Positions 38,666 to 46,079 of a stretch of 64,000 nt of DNA are shown one piece after another. The translations under genes were made by a program, and so were the position numbers. The notes under the pieces were generated by a model, which saw only the letters and a program-made list of their open reading frames with translations, had not been told where the DNA came from and ran no database searches. The stretch lies in the IMG/VR virus record IMGVR_UViG_3300042314_001189, positions 62,001 through 126,000 of that record; one strand, written 5' to 3'. The stretch is from a virus. How positions within the stretch are numbered: the first letter of the stretch is position 1; each line of letters starts with the position of its first letter.

Positions 38666-39085
38666 ATGAAAACTATAGAGCAAAAACAATTAGAAGTTAA
38701 AAATTATTTAACAACATCAGAACAACACTTATTTAAAACTAACAAAGGTGATTTGTTCAAAATAATGCCATTTGAAGTAGACGGAATTTTACATGTGTGT
38801 AAAGTAACCATAAAACAAGATGGTACAATGACATCCAAAGTAAAAAAAGTTTTTACTTACGAAAGTGATAATATAAAACAAAATTGGAAAAATTACTTTT
38901 TCTATAAGAGTTGTTATATTAACGAAGAAGCCATTGCAATTAAACACTTTAAGGGGGTTAGAACCTTTTTTGGTAATTTAATGGGTAATTTAACTATAAA
39001 TGACGAAAAAAACGTTGAATATATGAATAAATTAGTGGATGTTTATAAATTATCTTTAAATTTTGTTGACAAGAAGGAAATTTAA
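38666..39085 (+). CDS. Hypothetical protein
   Basis: 139 residues, Lys-rich with mixed alpha/beta character (LFKIMPFEVDGILHVCKVTI). No motif recognised. Ends just before the FKBP promoter. Confidence 0.45.
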   Translation: MKTIEQKQLEVKNYLTTSEQHLFKTNKGDLFKIMPFEVDGILHVCKVTIKQDGTMTSKVKKVFTYESDNIKQNWKNYFFYKSCYINEEAIAIKHFKGVRTFFGNLMGNLTINDEKNVEYMNKLVDVYKLSLNFVDKKEI

Positions 39086-39096
39086 TCGTATATTTG
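39066..39096 (+). promoter_or_regulatory. Host-type promoter of FKBP gene
   Basis: TTGAC (from 39066), 20-nt spacer, TATATTTG (39089-39096). Confidence 0.72.
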
Positions 39097-39125
39097 TCAA
39101 AATAAAATTAACTTAAAAGTAAAAC

Positions 39126-39542
39126 ATGACAGTAAACGAAAACAGTAGTGTTAAAGTACACTACACGGGAAGATTAGAAGATAACACAGTTTTTGATTCA
39201 TCTGTAGATAGAGAACCGTTAGACGTAAAATTGGGTCTAGGTGTTTTGATACCTGGATTTGAAAAAGGTCTACAAGGTCTATCTGTTGGTGAAAAAAGAA
39301 CAATTACAATACCATATACTGAAGCATATGGACCAGTGTTGGAAGAGAGAAGACAAGAAGTTGAAAAACAATATGTACCAGAAGGCGTACAAGTTGGTCA
39401 ACAATTAACTGCTCAAGGTCCACAAGGTGAAATGTATGTTACGGTGGCCGAAGTAAAAGAAAGCACAGTTGTTTTGGATGCCAACCATCCTTTGGCTGGG
39501 AAAGACTTAATCTTCGATTTGGAAGTTTTAGAAATTGCCTAA
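39126..39542 (+). CDS. FKBP-type peptidyl-prolyl isomerase (SlyD-like)
   Basis: 138 residues. VKVHYTGRLEDNTVFDSS, PLDVKLGLGVLIPGFEKGLQ and GEKRTITIPYTEAYGP are FKBP hallmarks, and the insert-in-flap region plus LAGKDLIFDLEVLEI match SlyD-type enzymes. The His-rich metal tail of E. coli SlyD is missing. Catalyses prolyl cis-trans isomerisation and may act as a chaperone for phage proteins. Confidence 0.9.
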   Translation: MTVNENSSVKVHYTGRLEDNTVFDSSVDREPLDVKLGLGVLIPGFEKGLQGLSVGEKRTITIPYTEAYGPVLEERRQEVEKQYVPEGVQVGQQLTAQGPQGEMYVTVAEVKESTVVLDANHPLAGKDLIFDLEVLEIA

Positions 39543-39560
39543 CTTAAAAACTAAAAAATT

Positions 39561-39588
39561 AAAACCCAGAGAAATCTGGGTTTTTTTT
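39561..39588 (+). terminator. Rho-independent terminator
   Basis: AAAACCCAGA / TCTGGGTTTT stem, T8. Confidence 0.88.
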
Positions 39589-39600
39589 ATGTCTAAAAAT

Positions 39601-39631
39601 TTGGTAGTTTAAAAAAGTTTTCATACCTTTG
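39601..39631 (+). promoter_or_regulatory. Host-type promoter of second sigma gene
   Basis: TTG (39601-39603), 20-nt spacer, TACCTTTG (39624-39631), then 4 nt and ATG (leaderless). Confidence 0.75.
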
Positions 39632-39635
39632 TCAT

Positions 39636-40583
39636 ATGAAAAAAATAAGTTTAAACAATTTAGGCGGTGAAAATATCACCAACGCTAACAACAGAGATAT
39701 ATTCAATAAGTATTTGGTTGAAGTATCTAAATTTAAACCGTTGACTAGAGAAGAAGAATTCGAGTTATTCAAGAGAGTAAATGAAGATGGTGACAAAAAT
39801 GCGTTGGATAAAGTTTGCAAACATAATTTACGTTTCGTAATAAGTGTTGCTAAAAAATACGCAACAGTTTTAACTAAATCATCACTAACATTAGAAGACT
39901 TGGTTAACGAAGGTAATTTAGGTTTGTGCGTAGCTGCAACTAGGTTTGATTATAAATCTGGTAACAAGTTTATTTCATATGCTGTTTTTTGGATTAAACA
40001 ACATATTTTAACATCAATACAAAAAAACGTAAAATCGATTAGGATTCCTTTGCATGTTAAAAACGACATAAACAAAATTTTAGAAAAACAACAAGAGTTG
40101 GAGCAAATACAAGGTCAATCTGTTTCAACATTAGAAGTGTTTGAGTCACTCATGGAAACTGGCCAGTTAAATGATAAATATGATATTGGCAGAGTTAATA
40201 ACATGTTGAACATTAACAATTTTGAAGATAGTTTAAACCGATTTGTTGGCACCGAAGATAAAACAGAATTATCTGAACTAATCAAAAGTGATTACGCAGA
40301 ACCAGATTCTGAATTAATAGAAAAAGAACGTAGAGCTTTTGCATTAAAAATGATAGAAACTTTACCTTTGATGATAAGACATTATTTTATCGATTACTAC
40401 GGTCTTTTTGGTCATGATGAGTTGAACATACATGAAATGGCTGAAAAATATGGGGAGAACGCCCCAACAATTAAAGCAAGGATGAATAAGTATTTAATGT
40501 TTTTGGCTCGTAAAAATAAAAACTCTAAAATTTATTTTTTGGGTGGAAAAAAAGAAAATAAAGACATTATTTATTGTATTTAA
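39636..40583 (+). CDS. Divergent sigma-70 family factor
   Basis: 315 residues. Region 2 is recognisable (HNLRFVISVAKKYA, LEDLVNEGNLGLCVAA, FDYKSGNKFISYAVFWIKQHI), region 3 is present, but region 4 (NIHEMAEKYGENAPTIKARMNKY) is diverged. With the RpoD-like factor at 10726, the phage has two sigma factors. Its diverged region 4 makes it a candidate for recognising the phage TATTTATA motif, which has no obvious -33 element. Predicted leaderless. Confidence 0.82.
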   Translation: MKKISLNNLGGENITNANNRDIFNKYLVEVSKFKPLTREEEFELFKRVNEDGDKNALDKVCKHNLRFVISVAKKYATVLTKSSLTLEDLVNEGNLGLCVAATRFDYKSGNKFISYAVFWIKQHILTSIQKNVKSIRIPLHVKNDINKILEKQQELEQIQGQSVSTLEVFESLMETGQLNDKYDIGRVNNMLNINNFEDSLNRFVGTEDKTELSELIKSDYAEPDSELIEKERRAFALKMIETLPLMIRHYFIDYYGLFGHDELNIHEMAEKYGENAPTIKARMNKYLMFLARKNKNSKIYFLGGKKENKDIIYCI

Positions 40584-40606
40584 TATAAAGTACAAAATGG
40601 AAAACG

Positions 40607-41722
40607 ATGAGTGAAAAAAGAATAAAATTTGATATACCGATTCCAAAAGATATCCAACAAATTAAAGACGTGTTTAAGAAAAACGGCTTTAAACTGTATG
40701 TTGTAGGTGGTGCGGTTAGAGATGCGTTATTAGGTAAAACACCAAAGGACTACGATTTGGCGACAGATGCTGTACCAGATAAAGTAGAAGATATGATGGC
40801 AAAAGCTGGTTTTAGAACATTACCAACTGGAAAAGCTTTTGGTGTGATTAATGTTTTTACCGATATGGGTGAATACGAAATCGCTACGTTTAGAGAAGAC
40901 TTGTCTGGTGGTAGAAGACCAGACGCTGTTTCGTTTACAGATATTGAAGGTGATGTTAAAAGACGTGACCTAACAATAAACGCATTGTTTTATGATATTG
41001 ACACCCATGAAATAGTTGACCTTGTTGGTGGTGTTGAAGACCTTAAAAAAGGTGTTGTTAGAACTGTTGGTGCTGCTGAAGATAGATTTGGTGAGGATAG
41101 GTTGCGTATATTGAGAGCGATTAGATTTGCTGGTAGGTTTGGTAGTCAACTAGACCCATCAACAGATGCTGCTCTAATGAAAGACGCTAGTTTAGAAGGA
41201 ATATCTGGTGAACGCATCCGTGATGAATTTTTAAAAGGTATCGCATCAGCAAAATCAGTTAAATCTTTTTTGAAAATGGTTGATAAATACAAATTGTTTG
41301 ATTGGGTGTTTAATGGTTTAAACGTTGATAAACATTTTGTTGAAGATAACGACCCAATAATTGTTTTGGCTTGTTTACTAAAACATAACAACCTAGATGG
41401 TTTAGGTAAAAAATTGAATGGTTTAAAATACTCTGCTGAAGAAGTTAAAGGTATAACATTCTTGGTAGCGTTGTTAAAATTATCTGTTGATACAGCAGTT
41501 ACGCTTAAAAAAGCACAAAAACATTCTGGAGTAACGCCAGAACAAATTTTGAAGTTTTCAAAGATAGAGGGTATAAACCAAAAACTTATCGATGCTTTTT
41601 TAAAGTTTAATTTGACAGTTACTGGCCCAGATGTTATGGATAAATTGGGTATAAAACCAGGACCAGAATTAGGTAAAGAAATACAAAGACTTGAAACTGA
41701 CAACTTTAAAAAAAGTTTATAA
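40607..41722 (+). CDS. cca: CCA tRNA nucleotidyltransferase
   Basis: 371 residues. Class II CCA-adding enzyme: LYVVGGAVRDALLGK with the nucleotidyltransferase signature, DYDLATDA (catalytic Asp pair), RRDLTINALFYD, and GEDRLRILRAIRFAGRFG. C-terminal helical domain follows. Adds CCA to tRNA 3' ends; none of the tRNAs or the tmRNA in this window encodes CCA, so this enzyme (or the host's) is needed for their maturation. Confidence 0.92.
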   Translation: MSEKRIKFDIPIPKDIQQIKDVFKKNGFKLYVVGGAVRDALLGKTPKDYDLATDAVPDKVEDMMAKAGFRTLPTGKAFGVINVFTDMGEYEIATFREDLSGGRRPDAVSFTDIEGDVKRRDLTINALFYDIDTHEIVDLVGGVEDLKKGVVRTVGAAEDRFGEDRLRILRAIRFAGRFGSQLDPSTDAALMKDASLEGISGERIRDEFLKGIASAKSVKSFLKMVDKYKLFDWVFNGLNVDKHFVEDNDPIIVLACLLKHNNLDGLGKKLNGLKYSAEEVKGITFLVALLKLSVDTAVTLKKAQKHSGVTPEQILKFSKIEGINQKLIDAFLKFNLTVTGPDVMDKLGIKPGPELGKEIQRLETDNFKKSL

Positions 41723-41777
41723 CAATAATATTTATTTTTGTTAACATAACATTATATTTTACTTTATTATTTAAAAT

Positions 41778-42158
41778 ATGGGAAAATTTTTAGTCACATT
41801 TAATGACACAATCGGTGAAATAGACATAAACGGTTTCGCTATCATGACGGATAAAGAGGTTGAGGAATTTGAAGAATTTGCGTACAGTATTACATGGCCT
41901 TTTTCTTATAAAATGGGTGATGATGAGTTGGAATACACCAGTGGTGATGATTTATTAACAAGAATCGAATACAAAGAAATCACCAACGAAGAAGCTAAAG
42001 TATTAAAGAAGCTATTCAACGATGAGTATGGTGTTTTTATTGGTTTAGATTATTTGGAAGAAGTTATTGGCGAGGAAGAAGAGTACGATGACGAAGAGGA
42101 AGATGACGACTACGGTTCACCTTACTATGATGACGAAGACTCAGATGATAACTATTAA
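41778..42158 (+). CDS. Acidic hypothetical protein
   Basis: 126 residues. A folded N-terminal part (FLVTFNDTIGEIDINGFAIM) is followed by a very acidic tail (EEEYDDEEEDDD). Overlaps the start of the next gene by 14 nt. Possibly a nucleic-acid mimic; unknown. Confidence 0.5.
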   Translation: MGKFLVTFNDTIGEIDINGFAIMTDKEVEEFEEFAYSITWPFSYKMGDDELEYTSGDDLLTRIEYKEITNEEAKVLKKLFNDEYGVFIGLDYLEEVIGEEEEYDDEEEDDDYGSPYYDDEDSDDNY

Positions 42159-42618
42159 CTATACAAAACAACCAACTGGTAATAGCTGCGGACCAACATG
42201 TTTACACATGGCGTTATCTTATTTAGCAAACAAAAACAACGACTTACCTTTTTATTTTGACATTAAACATACTGTTTTGGAGATATGTGAAATGTGTGGA
42301 ACCGATTGGGTGGTTGGGACACCACCAGAAAGAATGGAAAAAGGAATGAAAGCTTTGAATATAAAATATATTGAATACATTTCGTCACCTAGACCATACG
42401 ACTTAATCAAACAAATCCTAATCAACAAAAACTTACCAATCCTAAGAACAATAACACAAGGTGTCCCTCATTGGATAATAGTCAAAGGTTTTGACGGTGA
42501 TTTATTCGATGTGTTAGACCCATGGTTAGGCGAGATTCAATATACCAAGAATCAACTAGAGAGTATATGGAAAGTAAGAGATTATCAATTTTTTGAAATA
42601 GTGTCATATGAAGATTAA
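42145..42618 (+). CDS. C39-like papain-fold cysteine peptidase
   Basis: 157 residues from ATG 42145; an upstream frame start at 42067 would be entirely within the acidic gene. QPTGNSCGPTCLHMAL holds the catalytic Gln-Cys pair, and VPHWIIVKGFDGDLFDVLDPW the His and Asp. This matches C39-like peptidases. Substrate unknown; could process phage or host proteins. Confidence 0.7.
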   Translation: MITINYTKQPTGNSCGPTCLHMALSYLANKNNDLPFYFDIKHTVLEICEMCGTDWVVGTPPERMEKGMKALNIKYIEYISSPRPYDLIKQILINKNLPILRTITQGVPHWIIVKGFDGDLFDVLDPWLGEIQYTKNQLESIWKVRDYQFFEIVSYED

Positions 42619-43054
42619 ACAAGGAATACCCGAAGAAAGAAGATTAGAATCTATTAAGTGGGCTTTTGAAAGTTTCAAACATGTTACAGATAAAGATTAT
42701 TTTTTTGCCATAATCGCTCATTTAACTATTTGGGATATATCTGCAATGTTGGTAGATGAAGAAGAGAATATAATGGGACTTTATCTATTAGGTGACAAAC
42801 AACTAGACTCTTTGGTTCGAGATGAAAAATATTTAGACTTGAAAGGTCTTGAAGGTGTTTTGTTAGCTGTTGATAAATCAATTAGAGGAATGGGCTGGGG
42901 AAACAAACTAAAAGACTATCCAAAAACATTAGGGATTGATTATATTTGGGGTCAACAGTTAAAAACCTTGAACAATCTAAACGATTGGTTAAAACGTAGA
43001 GAATTAGTTGGTGAAACCAATAGTGTTTATATAACAGCTGAAATTTTTAAATAA
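42608..43054 (+). CDS. GNAT-like acetyltransferase
   Basis: 148 residues. DISAMLVDEEENIMGLYLLG, then LEGVLLAVDKSIRGMGWGNKL in the position of the acetyl-CoA-binding strand and Q/R-x-x-G-x-G/A loop. The match to GNAT is moderate. Overlaps the peptidase gene by 11 nt. Confidence 0.5.
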   Translation: MKIKQGIPEERRLESIKWAFESFKHVTDKDYFFAIIAHLTIWDISAMLVDEEENIMGLYLLGDKQLDSLVRDEKYLDLKGLEGVLLAVDKSIRGMGWGNKLKDYPKTLGIDYIWGQQLKTLNNLNDWLKRRELVGETNSVYITAEIFK

Positions 43055-43061
43055 TTCGATA

Positions 43062-43069
43062 TATTTATA
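43062..43069 (+). promoter_or_regulatory. Late-promoter-like motif TATTTATA
   Basis: Ends 17 nt before ATG 43087 and is flanked by an AATTCGAT/ATCGAATT inverted repeat. Confidence 0.55.
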
Positions 43070-43086
43070 ATAAAATAAATCGAATT

Positions 43087-44175
43087 ATGAATAAGAAAAA
43101 ATTTTTAACAGAATCAGATAGAAAAAAAATTGTATCTGACAAAGAAAAAGCGATACTAGAAAGTTTTGCAAAAACTTTTAACAAAATCAAACGTATTGAC
43201 GAAAATGAAGTTGCTGGTATCGAAACCAAACAGTTAGAGAAAAAAGCTTTTGATTTTGCTAATTCACCAGAAATGGGTCAATTGGTTGATAAAATTTTAG
43301 CTAATGCTAAACCAGAAGACTTACAACAAATCAAAAATGCTGTTGGTTCAGTATCTGAAGGTATGATGTGTGAAAATGATTTTTCTTCATTTTTAAACAT
43401 TGCACATAAAGCACAATCAGCGTTAAGTGAAGATAACAGCGTTGGTAGTTTACAAAATAGTGTTGGTAAAGCTCTTTCAACTTTTGGTGTGGTTAATATC
43501 ATGTCAATGGGTATGTTACCATCATTAGTTGGTATGGCTGTTGACCATTTTGGTGGAACAAATTTCTTACAATCATTTAGCGATGCTATTGGTTCTGGTG
43601 GTGCAGCTGCTGGTTTATCAGTTATTGGTAGTTTAATTGGTGGTGGTTTATTATGGAGATTAGGTAAAGCTATTTCTGGTGAAAAAGTAACTGGTGATAC
43701 GCCATTATTTGAAACGGATATGAACGATGGTAAAACTATTTTAAAATCAACAGACAAAGATGATTTAAAAGCAGATATTGCTAAAGAAAAAAAAAAACAC
43801 CCAAATGCAAAAGTTGGGCTCATAACTAAAAATGGTAAAATTTTTAGTGTTGAAATAACCCACAATAATGTTAATGAGGGTGAAGATTATGAAAAAATAG
43901 GTAGAGAAGTTGAATACGGAATTAACCCATATGAAGAAGAATCTAATGTTAGTTTTGAACCTATGAATAATGATGAAAAAAAAATGTTATCATATGTTTC
44001 TAAATATGTTGGTAGTGAATTAGAGCTTAGTGATGAAATGGATAATTATAGAAACTTAGGTTATCAAGGTTTTTCTGATAATGTTAAAAACGCATTAAGA
44101 AACGATATGGATTATCAAACATGGGTTCAAATGTCACATGATGAAGATACTTTTAGACGTGAAAGAGGTTTTTAA
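43087..44175 (+). CDS. Late protein with Gly-rich membrane helices
   Basis: 362 residues. N-terminal helix NKKKFLTESDRKK includes an L-x-E. A Gly-rich hydrophobic region lies at about residues 138-200 (SMGMLPSLVGMAV, AAAGLSVIGSLIGGGLLW). Internal SEGM and ENEV sites resemble those in the other late proteins. C-terminus is acidic and helical. Resembles the C-terminal architecture of the 18445 protein. Possible internal or ejection protein; inferred. Confidence 0.45.
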   Translation: MNKKKFLTESDRKKIVSDKEKAILESFAKTFNKIKRIDENEVAGIETKQLEKKAFDFANSPEMGQLVDKILANAKPEDLQQIKNAVGSVSEGMMCENDFSSFLNIAHKAQSALSEDNSVGSLQNSVGKALSTFGVVNIMSMGMLPSLVGMAVDHFGGTNFLQSFSDAIGSGGAAAGLSVIGSLIGGGLLWRLGKAISGEKVTGDTPLFETDMNDGKTILKSTDKDDLKADIAKEKKKHPNAKVGLITKNGKIFSVEITHNNVNEGEDYEKIGREVEYGINPYEEESNVSFEPMNNDEKKMLSYVSKYVGSELELSDEMDNYRNLGYQGFSDNVKNALRNDMDYQTWVQMSHDEDTFRRERGF

Positions 44176-44204
44176 TAAAAAAAATAAAAAAAACACAAAA
44201 AAAC

Positions 44205-44235
44205 TTGACAAAACAAAAAAAAGTTAGTACCTTTG
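44205..44235 (+). promoter_or_regulatory. Strong host-type promoter
   Basis: TTGAC (from 44205), 20-nt spacer, TACCTTTG (44228-44235). Confidence 0.75.
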
Positions 44236-44280
44236 TATAACTTTTAAATAAGAGAGTATATTTAATAAAAGAAACAAAAA

Positions 44281-44379
44281 TGAGAACAATAAACATACAT
44301 ATGATTTCGATTAGTAATTGGAGACGCAATAGTCACCATACTGGTCAAGGTATGTTTAATGACATCATAGAATGGTAAA
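44281..44379 (+). CDS. 32-residue hypothetical peptide or leader
   Basis: ATG frame MRTINIHMISISNWRRN to FNDIIEW, between a strong promoter and a terminator. No family. The unit could equally encode a small RNA of about 190 nt; both readings are uncertain. Confidence 0.35.
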
Positions 44380-44404
44380 ACATTTTAGATAATATTAACA
44401 AAGA

Positions 44405-44433
44405 AGCCTTGACCTAAAATCAAGGCTTTTTTT
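44405..44433 (+). terminator. Rho-independent terminator
   Basis: AGCCTTGA / TCAAGGCT stem, T7. Confidence 0.85.
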
Positions 44434-44445
44434 ATGCTTATAACT

Positions 44446-44637
44446 ATGGGAGAATTAGTAAGACCACTCGGAAAAGTAAAAGTAAAAAAGTTTAACGAAA
44501 ACTTTGATGAAATAGTTGACGAGTATAAAAATAAAGCAAAAGAAATGGGTTACAACGGTGACCTAAGATTTAAAAAAGAAAAAGGTAACATAGTAATTTT
44601 TGTTACAATAGATGGTGGCGTTAGCTCAGTTGGTTAG
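44446..44637 (+). CDS. Small basic protein overlapping tRNA-His
   Basis: 63 residues from ATG 44446 (ATG 44434 abuts the terminator T tract). Helical, Lys/Glu rich, then RFKKEKGNIVIFVTIDGG. The last eight codons and the TAG stop lie inside the tRNA-His gene, so cleavage of the tRNA would truncate the mRNA. Function unknown. Confidence 0.45.
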   Translation: MGELVRPLGKVKVKKFNENFDEIVDEYKNKAKEMGYNGDLRFKKEKGNIVIFVTIDGGVSSVG

Positions 44638-44688
44638 AGTGCTAGATTGTGATTCTAGAGGTCATGGGTTCGACCCCCATACGTCACC
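44614..44688 (+). tRNA. tRNA-His (GTG)
   Basis: Loop TTGTGAT. GTGGCGT pairs with ACGTCAC, and an extra G-1 (44614) faces C73, the tRNA-His hallmark. Confidence 0.92.
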
Positions 44689-44721
44689 CAAATAGGTCTT
44701 TGATATGTTGGTAAATTAATA

Positions 44722-44796
44722 CACGGGATTAGCTCAATTGGTAGAGTAGCGGTCTCCAAAACCGAAGGTTGCAAGTTCGATTCTTGCATCCCGTGC
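44722..44796 (+). tRNA. tRNA-Trp (CCA)
   Basis: Loop CTCCAAA. Acceptor CACGGGA/TCCCGTG. Likely relative of the CUA suppressor tRNA at 38009. Confidence 0.92.
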
Positions 44797-44806
44797 TAAA
44801 ATATAT

Positions 44807-44889
44807 GGAAGGAGCCCGAATGGACGAGGACACCGCCTTGAAAGCGGCTGGGTGTAAAAGCTTTGGGGGTTCGATTCCCTCTTCTTCCG
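44807..44889 (+). tRNA. tRNA-Ser (TGA)
   Basis: Class II tRNA with loop CTTGAAA, long variable arm, acceptor GGAAGGA/TTCTTCC and discriminator G. Confidence 0.9.
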
Positions 44890-44960
44890 CTAAAATTAAA
44901 TTATATGAAAAAAAAATTTGACATGCTTTAAGTTCTGCTAAACAACAGACGATAAAGCAA

Positions 44961-45143
44961 ATGAAAAAAGAAACATTAAAAACAACAACAAACCGTAAAG
45001 TTTATAAAATGCTTCACCGCAAAGAACTTTATGATGAACAAGGATTATGTCACTATTGTGGACCACATTCTGGTTGTAATTCTAATTTTAGACCAAGTTC
45101 AAATAGAAATTGGAAAATGTATCGTAAAACACAGTGGAAGTAA
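44961..45143 (+). CDS. Small basic Cys/His protein within tRNA cluster
   Basis: 60 residues, Lys/Arg/Thr rich, with CHYCGPHSGC in the middle, possibly a small zinc knuckle. Located between tRNA-Ser and tRNA-Ile. Function unknown. Confidence 0.5.
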   Translation: MKKETLKTTTNRKVYKMLHRKELYDEQGLCHYCGPHSGCNSNFRPSSNRNWKMYRKTQWK

Positions 45144-45153
45144 TTCCACAATC

Positions 45154-45229
45154 TTGGTACCTAGCTCAACTGGTTAGAGCACTTCGCTGATACCGAAGAG
45201 GTTATGGGTTCGAGTCCCGTGGTACCAAC
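45154..45229 (+). tRNA. tRNA-Ile (GAT)
   Basis: Loop CTGATAC; acceptor TTGGTAC/GTACCAA; T arm TATGGGTTCGAGTCCCGT type. Confidence 0.9.
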
Positions 45230-45235
45230 AAAAAT

Positions 45236-45354
45236 TGTAGGGTGGTGAAATTGGCAGACACGCCATCTGGTCTCGATGGTGTCGATTATTATCAACAGAA
45301 TTATACTTTTTGTTGATAATAATCAACATGTGGGTTCAAATCCTACCCCTACAG
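45236..45354 (+). tRNA. Class II (Leu-like) tRNA with giant variable arm and aberrant anticodon loop
   Basis: 119 nt. Acceptor TGTAGGG/CCCTACA, a Leu-type D arm (GGTGAAATTGG) and T arm GTGGG-TTCAAAT-CCTAC are normal. The variable arm is a perfect 14-bp stem (GATTATTATCAACA / TGTTGATAATAATC) with a 13-nt loop. The anticodon stem CCATC/GATGG closes loop TGGTCTC, which lacks U33; the triplet at 34-36 would be GTC, so decoding specificity cannot be assigned. Confidence 0.7.
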
Positions 45355-45357
45355 CAA

Positions 45358-45431
45358 GGTCCTTTAGCTCAGTTGGTTAGAGCAGCTCGCTCATAACGAG
45401 AAGGTCGTAGGTTCGAGTCCTACATGGACCA
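45358..45431 (+). tRNA. tRNA-Met/Ile2 (CAT)
   Basis: Stem CTCG/CGAG with loop CTCATAA; acceptor GGTCCTT/ATGGACC with one mismatch. Elongator Met or lysidine-Ile cannot be separated by eye. Confidence 0.85.
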
Positions 45432-45437
45432 CAATAT

Positions 45438-45509
45438 TCTTCGGTAGCTCAGAGGCAGAGCACTCCGCTGTTAACGGATAGGTCGGGATTTCGAAATTCC
45501 CCCGAAGAG
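45438..45509 (+). tRNA. tRNA-Asn (GTT), copy 1
   Basis: Loop CTGTTAA; acceptor TCTTCGG/CCGAAGA, discriminator G. The T arm is imperfect at its base. Confidence 0.87.
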
Positions 45510-45519
45510 CAACATATAT

Positions 45520-45591
45520 TCTCCTTTAGCTCAGCGGTAGAGCAATCGGCTGTTAACCGATAGGTCCTAGGTTCGAATCCTAGAGGGAGAG
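45520..45591 (+). tRNA. tRNA-Asn (GTT), copy 2
   Basis: Loop CTGTTAA; acceptor TCTCCTT/AGGGAGA, discriminator G; T arm CCTAGGTTCGAATCCTAG. Confidence 0.9.
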
Positions 45592-45597
45592 CAACAT

Positions 45598-45669
45598 GGC
45601 GATATAGTATAATGGTTATTACACTTGGCTCATATCCTTGAGAAGTAGGTTCAATTCCTTCTATCGCTA
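45598..45669 (+). tRNA. tRNA-Met/Ile2 (CAT)
   Basis: Loop CTCATAT; acceptor GGCGATA/TATCGCT with one G-U, discriminator A; T stem has one mismatch. Confidence 0.82.
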
Positions 45670-45678
45670 CACAATATC

Positions 45679-45749
45679 TTTGCTCGCCAAATTGGCGAGC
45701 AAATGGCGAGATAAGACAAAAAAGATGAAATTAGGGAGCTTATCTCGCC
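45679..45749 (+). repeat. Two nested inverted repeats sharing TGGCGAG
   Basis: First, TTTGCTCGCCAA-A-TTGGCGAGCAAA (45679-45703), 12 bp. Second, TGGCGAGATAAG (45704-45715) pairs with CTTATCTCGCCA (45738-45749), 12 bp. The arms share the heptamer, so alternative pairings are possible. Confidence 0.75.
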
Positions 45750-45764
45750 AAAATTATGATATTA

Positions 45765-45840
45765 TGCATCCATAGCTCAATTGGATTAGAGCACTCGCCT
45801 ACGAAGCGAGAGGTTGAAAGTTCGAATCTTTCTGGATGTA
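45765..45840 (+). tRNA. tRNA-Arg (ACG)
   Basis: Loop CTACGAA; acceptor GCATCCA/TGGATGT, discriminator A. Confidence 0.9.
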
Positions 45841-45845
45841 CATAT

Positions 45846-45918
45846 GCCCCTATCGTTCAACTGTATAGGACCAGCCCCTTCTAAGGGCTTAATGGGAGTT
45901 AGAGTCTCTCTGGGGGTA
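45846..45918 (+). tRNA. tRNA-Arg (TCT)
   Basis: Stem AGCCC/GGGCT with loop CTTCTAA; acceptor GCCCCTA/TGGGGGT with wobbles; T loop TTAGAGT is atypical. Confidence 0.85.
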
Positions 45919-45923
45919 CAAAT

Positions 45924-46007
45924 GGAGAGTAATGCGGTATGGTTGCCGTCCTTGTTTGCTAAACAAAGGGTACCTTCGGGTATGGGATTCGATTTCTCTG
46001 CTCTCCG
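45924..46007 (+). tRNA. tRNA-Ser (GCT)
   Basis: Class II tRNA with loop TTGCTAA, variable-arm hairpin GTACC-TTC-GGGTA type, acceptor GGAGAGT/GCTCTCC, discriminator G. Confidence 0.9.
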
Positions 46008-46058
46008 CTTTTTGTTTATATTGTATATATATAATAATTTTTTAGTATATTTGATAAG

Positions 46059-46066
46059 TATTTATA
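46059..46066 (+). promoter_or_regulatory. Late-promoter-like motif TATTTATA
   Basis: Ends 13 nt before ATG 46080. Confidence 0.6.
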
Positions 46067-46079
46067 ATAAAAAAAACAC

